NCBI RefSeq assembly: GCF_002286975.1 | Contig: NZ_NSKB01000009.1 | Span: forward strand, 62,001-126,000 | Reading direction: 5' to 3' | From: Halomonas salipaludis | GTDB lineage: Bacteria; Pseudomonadota; Gammaproteobacteria; Pseudomonadales; Halomonadaceae | Length of the DNA: 64,000 nucleotides | Notes under the pieces: generated by a model | Seen by the model: the letters and a program-made list of their open reading frames with translations, nothing else | What the model was told of the DNA's origin: nothing | Databases searched by the model: none | Part shown: piece by piece, positions 58,149 to 64,000 of the stretch | How the letters are laid out: each line of letters begins with the position of its first letter | Position numbering within the stretch: the stretch's first letter is position 1 | Made by a program: the position numbers and the translations under genes

Positions 58149-58447
58149 GGCAGCGCTACGCGCTGCATCGCGACTGAAGTCGCTCCTACACTGGCGTGTG
58201 GCGCCAAGGCAAAAGTGGGAGTGGCTTTAGCCGCGATGGGGTGGATCTGGCCAGGCAGCGCTACGCGCTGCATCGCGAATGAATTCGCCCCCACAGGGTC
58301 ATGGCGCCAAGGCAAAAGTGGGAGCGGCTTTGGCCGCGATGGGGTTGGATCTGGCCCGGCAGCGCTGCGCGCTGCATCGCGAATGAATTCGCTCCCACAA
58401 GGTCATAGCGCCAAGGCAAAAGTGGGAGTGGCTTTGGCCGCGGTGGG
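58149..58447. repeat. Three-unit REP/BIME cluster
   Basis: Three units of about 100 bp, each with CAGCGCTRCGCGCTGCATCGCG and a facing GTGGGAGYGGCTTTRGCCGCG half. The first unit carries the CGACTGAAGTCGCTCCTACA variant. It fills the 58020-58467 gap along with the fliD promoter. Confidence 0.85.
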
Positions 58448-58467
58448 GGTGGGTTGAGCAGCTGCGC

Positions 58468-58875
58468 CTAGGTGTCAGGCATCCAGTTTTCGACTCTGAG
58501 ACCAGGTACCCGTTGGAACTCTCGCACATTGTGGGTAACCACCACCAAGCCTCGTGATCTCGCATGCCCTGCTATCATCTGGTCGTATGGACCAATGGGG
58601 GTGCCGCTCTTGGCCAATTCAGCGCGCAGCTGCCCGCTATGCGCAGCGGCATGACTATCGTAGTCGAGCACCTCCAGGCGTGCGGCAAAGCCCTCGACTA
58701 CTTCCAGATTACGCTCGGGGCTCGCCGATTTCTCGGCGCCATAGATTAACTCCATCAGCGTCACGGTACTGATGCATAGCTGGGCATGATGGCGTTTGAA
58801 GGTATCGCGGACCTGGGGCGGACGTTTCTTGATGGTGAAGATACAGATGTTGGTGTCCAGCATGTACTTCAGCAT
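58468..58875 (-). CDS. vapC: VapC-type PIN-domain toxin
   Basis: 135-aa ribonuclease toxin. PIN motifs: MLDTNICIF (first Asp), STVTLMELIYGAEKS (Glu), GPYDQMIAGHARSRGLVVVTHN (third Asp). The antitoxin gene lies upstream, but instead of touching vapC it is separated by exactly 144 bp occupied by a palindromic element. Confidence 0.93.
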   Translation of the reverse strand: MLKYMLDTNICIFTIKKRPPQVRDTFKRHHAQLCISTVTLMELIYGAEKSASPERNLEVVEGFAARLEVLDYDSHAAAHSGQLRAELAKSGTPIGPYDQMIAGHARSRGLVVVTHNVREFQRVPGLRVENWMPDT

Positions 58876-58876
58876 T

Positions 58877-59019
58877 AGGCATTACCCGAAAACTAGCTGC
58901 GCTCGACCATACAGCGTTAAAAAACAACTCAAAATGCTCATTTACACCACGTAAACTCCGCTTTTTCCTTGTTTTTTTCCTTGTCTGGTCATCGCTCGCC
59001 GCCTTTTCAGGCAATGCCT
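58877..59019. repeat. 143-nt imperfect palindrome (vapBC copy)
   Basis: Ends AGGCATT / AATGCCT; arms with GACCA / TGGTC and long A/T runs pair imperfectly around a centre at 58948; apical stem TTTAC-ACCAC-GTAAA. It fills the whole space between the vapB stop (59020) and the vapC start (58875). Same length as the element after purH (29129-29271), with matching apical flanks (GCTCA on the left, CTCCGC on the right). Confidence 0.8.
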
Positions 59020-59250
59020 CTAGAACCCCTCACGCTCCTGGTCAGCGGGCTGGTCCCGATTGAGCATGAAGTCGTCACTCACTGTCTCGCCATCGAACCA
59101 GCTATCCCACCCTTCTCCTGCCGGGGCAATGATGCGCGTACGCCCCACCACCATAACGTCGACACGCGTCACGCTATCGGGAAGTGCGACAGCCTTGGGC
59201 AGTCGAACCGCTTGGCTGCGGTTGCTCTTGAATATCGATGCCTGCTCCAT
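59020..59250 (-). CDS. vapB: VapB-type antitoxin
   Basis: 76 aa from ATG 59250 with GGAGG 6 nt upstream. It has the AbrB-like N-terminus SIFKSNRSQAVRLPKAVALP and a VapC-binding tail (WDSWFDGETVSDDFMLNRDQPADQE). Paired with vapC downstream; the usual overlap is broken by the element at 58877-59019. Confidence 0.93.
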   Translation of the reverse strand: MEQASIFKSNRSQAVRLPKAVALPDSVTRVDVMVVGRTRIIAPAGEGWDSWFDGETVSDDFMLNRDQPADQEREGF

Positions 59251-59342
59251 CACCCACCTCCGGGATATGCCCTAGGGATATACAAGCATAGCATCAGCAT
59301 CCGAGGCCGCCAAGCTGGTATTAAGGCACTGCGATGCTCACC

Positions 59343-59520
59343 GGGCAGCGCTACGCGCTGCATCGCGACTGAAGTCGCTCCTACACTGGCGTGTGGTGCC
59401 AAGGCAAAAGTGGGAGTGGCTTCAGTCACGATGGGGTTGGATCTGGCCCGGCAGCGCTACGCGCTGCATCGCGAATGAATTCGCTCCCACAATGATCGCG
59501 ACTGAAGTCGCTCCTACACT
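59343..59520. repeat. REP/BIME units upstream of vapB
   Basis: About 1.7 units: one full pair (CAGCGCTACGCGCTGCATCGCGACTGAAGTCGCTCCTACA; GTGGGAGTGGCTTCAGTCACG) and a second partial one. Its first half is nearly identical to the start of the 58149 cluster. Confidence 0.8.
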
Positions 59521-59525
59521 AACCA

Positions 59526-60737
59526 CTACACCAGGGCGTCGAGGCCGCGGGCGAGATCGGCCTTGAGGTCGTCGATGTCTTCGAGGCCGACGGCGACGCG
59601 GATCAGGCCGTCGCTGATGCCGGCGGCGGCTTTCTGCTCCTCGGAGAGACGGCCGTGGGTGGTGGTACCGGGGTGGGTGATGGTGGTCTTGACGTCACCC
59701 AGGTTGCCGGTGATCGACATCACCTGAGTAGCGTCGATCACCGACCAGGCGGCCTCGCGGGCGCTCTGGCCGCGACCGTTGACCACTTCGAGGCCGAGCA
59801 CGGCGCCATAGCCCTGCTGTTGGCGACTGGCCAGCGCATGCTGGGGGTGGCTCTCGAGGCCACTGTAGTAGACGCGGCTCACCGCCGGGTGCGCCTCGAG
59901 CCAGCGCGCCAGGGCCATGGCGTTCTCGCAGTGGGCGCGCATGCGCAGGTTGAGGGTCTCGAGGCCCTTGAGGAAGATCCAGGCGTTGAACGGGCTCATG
60001 CAGGGCCCGCAGGTGCGCACCACGCCGAACAGCTCCTCGAGCTCCTTGTCGCGGCCCACTACCGCCCCGCCGATGGCGCGGCCCTGGCCGTCGAGGTACT
60101 TGGTGGCGGAGTGGATGACCAGGTCGGCACCCAGCTCGATGGGCTTCTGCAGCGCCGGGGTCAAAAAGCAGTTGTCGATGGCCAGTAGCGCGCCGTGGCG
60201 GTGGGCGATCTCGGCCAGCGCGGCGATGTCGACCACCTCGGAAAGCGGGTTGGACGGGGTCTCGGCGAACAGCAGCTTGGTGGCCGGGGTGATCGCCGCC
60301 TCCCAAGCCTCGAGGTCGGAGAGCTCGACGTAGCGGGTGACGATGCCGAACTTGCCGAGGTACTTGTCGAACAGGCTGACGGTGGAGCCGAACAGCGAGC
60401 GCGAGGCGACGATCTCGTCGCCGGCCTGGAGCAGCGCCAGCGCCGTGGAGAGGATCGCCGACATGCCGGAGCTGGTGGCCACGCAGCGCTCGCCGCCCTC
60501 CATCACCGCCAGGCGCTGCTCGAAGTTACGCACCGTGGGGTTGGTGAAGCGCGAGTAGATATTGCCCGGCTCCTCGCCGCCAAACTTGCGCGCGGCCTCG
60601 GCGGCACTGCCGTAGACGAAGCTTGAGGTCGGGAAGATCGGCTCGCCGTGCTCCTGCTCGTGGGTACGGGCGTGGCCGGCGCGAATCGCCTGGGTGGCCA
60701 GCGCCCAGTCGCGCTGGTTAGGGTTGTCAGTCGTCAT
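59526..60737 (-). CDS. metZ: O-succinylhomoserine sulfhydrylase
   Basis: PLP enzyme making homocysteine directly from O-succinylhomoserine and sulfide. About 403 aa from ATG 60737 (AGGA 8 nt upstream); ATG 60746 is also in frame. The Cys/Met-metabolism family core has YSRFTNPTV, the PLP lysine in [25 protein letters not shown] and [16 protein letters not shown]. It overlaps the purF stop by 11 bp, the usual purF-metZ order in pseudomonads and relatives. Confidence 0.95.
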   Translation of the reverse strand: MTTDNPNQRDWALATQAIRAGHARTHEQEHGEPIFPTSSFVYGSAAEAARKFGGEEPGNIYSRFTNPTVRNFEQRLAVMEGGERCVATSSGMSAILSTALALLQAGDEIVASRSLFGSTVSLFDKYLGKFGIVTRYVELSDLEAWEAAITPATKLLFAETPSNPLSEVVDIAALAEIAHRHGALLAIDNCFLTPALQKPIELGADLVIHSATKYLDGQGRAIGGAVVGRDKELEELFGVVRTCGPCMSPFNAWIFLKGLETLNLRMRAHCENAMALARWLEAHPAVSRVYYSGLESHPQHALASRQQQGYGAVLGLEVVNGRGQSAREAAWSVIDATQVMSITGNLGDVKTTITHPGTTTHGRLSEEQKAAAGISDGLIRVAVGLEDIDDLKADLARGLDALV

Positions 60738-62247
60738 CGAGGTCATCCTGATTGTGCATGCCGACCAGGGCGTGGTCGCTGACGTTCTGGACCTTGGCGC
60801 TATCGTTGCGCGAGGCCTCGAGCCGGGCCAGGTAAGCGTCGTCGATATCGCCGGTGATGTACTGGCCGTCGAATACCGAGCAGTCGAACTGCTCGAGGGC
60901 CGGGTTGACCTCGCGGCAGGCGTCGCGCAGGTCGTCGAGGTCCTGGTAGAAGATGCGGTCGGCGCCGATCAGCTCACCGACCTCGGCCTCGCTGCGGCCG
61001 TGGGCGATCAGCTCGTTGGCCGCCGGCATATCGATACCATAGACATTAGGGTAGCGCACCGGCGGCGCGGCGGAGGCAAAATAGACCTTGCTGGCGCCAG
61101 CCTCGCGGGCCATCTGAATGATCTGCTTGCAGGTAGTGCCGCGCACGATGGAATCGTCGACCAGCAGCACGTTCTTGCCCTTGAACTCGATGTCGATGGC
61201 GTTGAGCTTCTGGCGCACCGATTTCTTGCGCTGGGTCTGCCCCGGCATGATGAAGGTACGGCCGATGTAGCGGTTCTTCATGAAGCCTTCGCGGTAGGTC
61301 ACGCCGAGATGCTGGGCGAGCTCCAGCGCCGAGGTACGCGAGGTATCGGGGATCGGGATCACCACGTCGATATCGTGCTCGGGCCACTCGTGCTGGATGC
61401 GGTCGCCGAGCTTGCGGCCCATCTGCATGCGCGTGCCGTAAACGTAGGCGCCGTCGAGGATCGAGTCGGGCCGCGCCAGGTAGACATGCTCGAAGATGCA
61501 CGGCGCGAGGATCGGCTTGTCGGTGCACTGCTGGGTGTGAATATTGCCACGCATGTCGACGAAGATCGCTTCGCCGGGGGCCAGGTCGCGGTGCAACTCG
61601 AAGCCGCCGACGTCCAGCGCCACCGACTCGGAGGCGATCATCACGTCCTGGTGGCCGCCTTCGTCGCGGGTGCCGAACACCACCGGGCGAATGCCCTGGG
61701 GGTCGCGGAAGGCGACCATGCCGAAGCCGTTGATGATCGCCACCGCGGCGTAACCACCCTTGCAGCGACGGTGCACGCGGCGCACGGCGTCGAAGATGTC
61801 CTCGGGCTCGAGGTGGTGGCCCTGCTTGCCCAGCTCGTGGGCGAAGACGTTGAGCAACACCTCGGAGTCGGAGCTGGTGTTGATATGGCGCAGGTCGGTG
61901 GAGAACAGCTCCTGCTTGAGCTGATCCGAGTTGGTCAGGTTACCGTTGTGGGCCAACGAGATGCCGTAGGGCGAGTTGACGTAGAACGGCTGCGACTCCG
62001 CCTCGCTGGACGAGCCGGCGGTGGGATAGCGCACGTGGCCAATACCCAGGTTGCCCTTGAGACGCGCCATATGGCGGGTATGGAAGACATCGCGCACCAG
62101 TCCATTGCTCTTGCGCAGCAGGAAGCGGTCTTCATGCCATGTCATCATCCCGGCGGCATCCTGGCCACGGTGCTGAAGGACTGTCAGCGCATCATAGATG
62201 CCCTGGTTGACCGCCTGGTTGGCCATCAGGCCCACGATACCGCACAT
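60727..62247 (-). CDS. purF: Amidophosphoribosyltransferase
   Basis: First step of purine synthesis. 506 aa from ATG 62247; maturation exposes the N-terminal Cys (MCGIVGL). Glutaminase domain with RYPTAG, PRTase domain with the PRPP loop [13 protein letters not shown]. The long upstream frame was rejected. cvpA lies 85 bp upstream, as in E. coli. Confidence 0.97.
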   Translation of the reverse strand: MCGIVGLMANQAVNQGIYDALTVLQHRGQDAAGMMTWHEDRFLLRKSNGLVRDVFHTRHMARLKGNLGIGHVRYPTAGSSSEAESQPFYVNSPYGISLAHNGNLTNSDQLKQELFSTDLRHINTSSDSEVLLNVFAHELGKQGHHLEPEDIFDAVRRVHRRCKGGYAAVAIINGFGMVAFRDPQGIRPVVFGTRDEGGHQDVMIASESVALDVGGFELHRDLAPGEAIFVDMRGNIHTQQCTDKPILAPCIFEHVYLARPDSILDGAYVYGTRMQMGRKLGDRIQHEWPEHDIDVVIPIPDTSRTSALELAQHLGVTYREGFMKNRYIGRTFIMPGQTQRKKSVRQKLNAIDIEFKGKNVLLVDDSIVRGTTCKQIIQMAREAGASKVYFASAAPPVRYPNVYGIDMPAANELIAHGRSEAEVGELIGADRIFYQDLDDLRDACREVNPALEQFDCSVFDGQYITGDIDDAYLARLEASRNDSAKVQNVSDHALVGMHNQDDLDDD

Positions 62248-62332
62248 TCCACTTTCCTCGCTGCACTGTTGCTGATGGCCGGCATGGCCAGCCTTGTAGG
62301 ATATTTGAGCGCTACTGGGCGGCCGGTGCCCT

Positions 62333-62935
62333 CTATCGGACGGCCGGTGCCTCGCCTTCTTGCCCGCCGGGTTCGTCGAGCATGTCGTCCTGGTCATTGC
62401 CATCACCGAAGCCGGGTAGCGAGATATTGCGCCACGCCTCGGTGCGCTCCGGATCGCGCTGCTCCCAAGCCTCGACCTGGCTGATCACCCAGCTGCGCAG
62501 CTCCTCGAAGGTGGGTCGCAGCTCGGCATCGCGCCACGCCTCGAGCTGCGACAGCGGGGTCAGCGAGATCAGCACCGTGACCAGCACCAGGATCGCCGCG
62601 CCGCGCAGCACGCCGAAGCCGGCCCCCGCCACGCGGTTGAAGAAGCCCATGCCGACCCACTCCACCGCGGCATGCACGGCGCGGATCACCAGCCCGCAGA
62701 TCATGATCACCACGAAGATCACCAGGATGAACGATAGCACCAGCCGGCCGTCGGCGTTGTCGATCAGCCCGCTGAGCATATCGGCCACCGGCTCGGCGAA
62801 CATCCGCGCGGCGACCAGCGCGATGATCCAGGCCGCCAGGCCCAGGCCCTCGCGGATCAGGCCGCGCATGAAGCCGGCCAGCATCGAGATCGCCAGTACC
62901 GCCAGGAACACCATGTCCAGCCAGGTGAGACTCAT
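62333..62935 (-). CDS. cvpA: CvpA family membrane protein
   Basis: 200 aa with four hydrophobic helices (about 5-22, 28-45, 64-90, 105-125) and an acidic C-terminal tail. [30 protein letters not shown] matches the CvpA N-terminus. It is needed for colicin V production in E. coli, with a probable envelope role. Start ATG 62935 touches the dedD-like stop by one base. Confidence 0.93.
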   Translation of the reverse strand: MSLTWLDMVFLAVLAISMLAGFMRGLIREGLGLAAWIIALVAARMFAEPVADMLSGLIDNADGRLVLSFILVIFVVIMICGLVIRAVHAAVEWVGMGFFNRVAGAGFGVLRGAAILVLVTVLISLTPLSQLEAWRDAELRPTFEELRSWVISQVEAWEQRDPERTEAWRNISLPGFGDGNDQDDMLDEPGGQEGEAPAVR

Positions 62936-63600
62936 CACTCCTCCCGCACCCGGATCAGCAGCCCCTGGATATTGGCGCGCTCCTGTAGCTCGGTGCGCGC
63001 CTGCTCGCCATCACTGGAACTGGCGAAGGGGCCTACGTAGACGCTGGTCATATTGTTGTCGCGGGCGCGGCGATAGGCGCTGAAGCCCTGCTCGTTGAGT
63101 TGCGCCTCGAGGCGCTCGGCATTGCCTGCCTCGCCGAAGCTGCCAACCTGCACGGCCCACTCGCCACCTTGGGTGGCGGCGGTAGGCGGCGACTGCTCGG
63201 CCTGCGCCTCGGGCTCGGTCGCCGGCTCTGGCTCGCTGGGGGCCTGGGCCGCCTCGGCCAGTTCGGCGATCGGGTCGCTGGCCTCGGGCTCGGCCGGGGT
63301 CGGCTCATCGAGATCGCCGGGCTCATCGCGAGTCACCGGGTCGGTGGCCTCGACCACCTGCTCGACATCGACCTCCGGCGGCTCGTCGATCTCGCCGGCC
63401 CCCGGCGTGGAGAGACTCGCCGGCGGCGTCGGTTCGTCGACCGGGGTACGCTGCACGTCGATGGGCTGCTCGATGGTCAATACCGGCGCCGGGCGCTCCT
63501 CGCGGGTCGTCGGCGCATCGAACAGCATCGGCACGAAAATCACCCCCAGGGCGACGATGATCACCGCCCCGCTGATGCGTTCACGCATGCCATATTTCAT
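62935..63600 (-). CDS. dedD: DedD-like SPOR-domain protein
   Basis: 221 aa: one membrane helix (ISGAVIIVALGVIFVPMLF), a long acidic Pro/Glu-rich linker (about 60-140), and a C-terminal SPOR domain (about 145-220, WAVQVGSFGEAGNAERLEAQL). It binds septal peptidoglycan. Its start overlaps the folC stop (ATGA). This matches the folC-dedD-cvpA-purF order of E. coli. Confidence 0.93.
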   Translation of the reverse strand: MKYGMRERISGAVIIVALGVIFVPMLFDAPTTREERPAPVLTIEQPIDVQRTPVDEPTPPASLSTPGAGEIDEPPEVDVEQVVEATDPVTRDEPGDLDEPTPAEPEASDPIAELAEAAQAPSEPEPATEPEAQAEQSPPTAATQGGEWAVQVGSFGEAGNAERLEAQLNEQGFSAYRRARDNNMTSVYVGPFASSSDGEQARTELQERANIQGLLIRVREE

Positions 63601-64000
63601 GCTGATCCCTCCTTATGCCTGGTGCTGGCGTCCACTGCCACAGACGGCTGGGCCACAAACGGCTGGGCAACCACAGGCGATTCGATGAGGCGCCCGGCCT
63701 GCCACTCGCCCAGCGCCTCGGCCACGGTAAAGAACGAGCCGCACACCAGCACCTGGTCGTCGGCGCCAAGGCGCCCATTGAGCCAGGCCACGCCGGCGGC
63801 AACGCTGTCGGCGCAGTGCACCAGCGGCTGGCCGCTGGCGGCGAGGGTCTCGGCCAGCGCCGCGGCGCTGCGCGCCCGCTCCCCCTCGAGGCTCACCGTG
63901 ACCCAGGCGTCGATCTGCCCGGCCAGCTCAGCGACCACGCCGCTAGCGTCCTTGTCGGCGAGCATGCCGAACAACGCGTAGCGTGTGCCGGCACAGCCGC
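63597..64000 (-). CDS. folC: Folylpolyglutamate synthase / dihydrofolate synthase, C-terminal part
   Basis: Adds glutamate to folates. Only the C-terminal 134 or so residues are in the window; the rest is beyond the right edge. GTRYALFGMLADKDASGV and VLVCGSFFTVAEALGEW match the C-terminal Mur-ligase-like domain of FolC. The tail contains two repeats of QPFVAQPSVA type. Stop overlaps the dedD start. Confidence 0.93.
   Translation of the reverse strand, partial: GCAGTRYALFGMLADKDASGVVAELAGQIDAWVTVSLEGERARSAAALAETLAASGQPLVHCADSVAAGVAWLNGRLGADDQVLVCGSFFTVAEALGEWQAGRLIESPVVAQPFVAQPSVAVDASTRHKEGSA

Noticed and set aside
60694-62484. 596-aa open frame antisense to purF and metZ
   Set aside because: Same reason; both genes underneath are complete with all motifs.

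Overview
The window is high-G+C gammaproteobacterial chromosome. Gene order and protein types point to a halophilic Halomonas-like member of the Halomonadaceae: a pyrophosphate-type phosphofructokinase, the dacA-rlpA-mltB-rodA-mrdA-rlmH-rsfS-nadD-proA block, dusB-fis-purH, bioBFHCD, and folE with folX. Genus assignment is inference; no rRNA is present. One tRNA gene (Leu, anticodon UAG) was found.

Layout. 1-8750 (minus strand): cell-wall elongation and housekeeping genes, from dacA (cut by the window edge) back to proA. 8845-12058 (plus): three translationally coupled membrane genes, two with degenerate GGDEF-like tails and one DedA-PAP2 fusion. 12067-14771 (minus): LysE exporter, ubiX, mpl. 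14962-19639: PPi-dependent phosphofructokinase, a nine-unit REP/BIME array, an unusual PP2C-kinase fusion that has lost key catalytic residues, and inorganic pyrophosphatase. 19699-29135: DUF2333 gene, dsbD, accBC, prmA, dusB-fis, purH. 29362-35301 (mostly minus): gabD, a small membrane protein, folX, folE, an exported protein, srkA, comF. 35385-39757 (plus): bioBFHCD behind a likely BirA operator. 39824-48996: tRNA-Leu, two large GAF/PAS-GGDEF-EAL proteins, a PRC-barrel protein and a PAS-chemoreceptor chimera. 49069-58019 (mostly minus): an outer-membrane barrel, a short flagellin, small unknown genes, a PD-(D/E)XK-like protein, an MNT antitoxin-like gene, a full flagellin and two tandem fliD genes. 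Four sigma-28 promoters can be read in front of the flagellar genes. 58468-64000 (minus): vapBC split by a palindromic element, metZ, purF, cvpA, a dedD-like SPOR gene, and folC (cut by the window edge).

The most notable non-genic content is three families of structured repeats. The first is the REP/BIME units at 16231-17156, 51083-51198, 58149-58447 and 59343-59520. The second is a ~105-nt element in two inverted copies (32498-32601 and 34404-34508) whose hairpin arms differ by paired, compensating changes. The third is a 143-nt near-full-length imperfect palindrome, present after purH (29129-29271) and exactly between vapB and vapC (58877-59019), again with a compensated apical stem. The best candidates for undescribed biology are these elements, the double-degenerate phosphatase-kinase placed between two PPi enzymes, the pseudo-GGDEF/DedA-PAP2 operon, and the chemoreceptor chimera that lacks its signalling tip.
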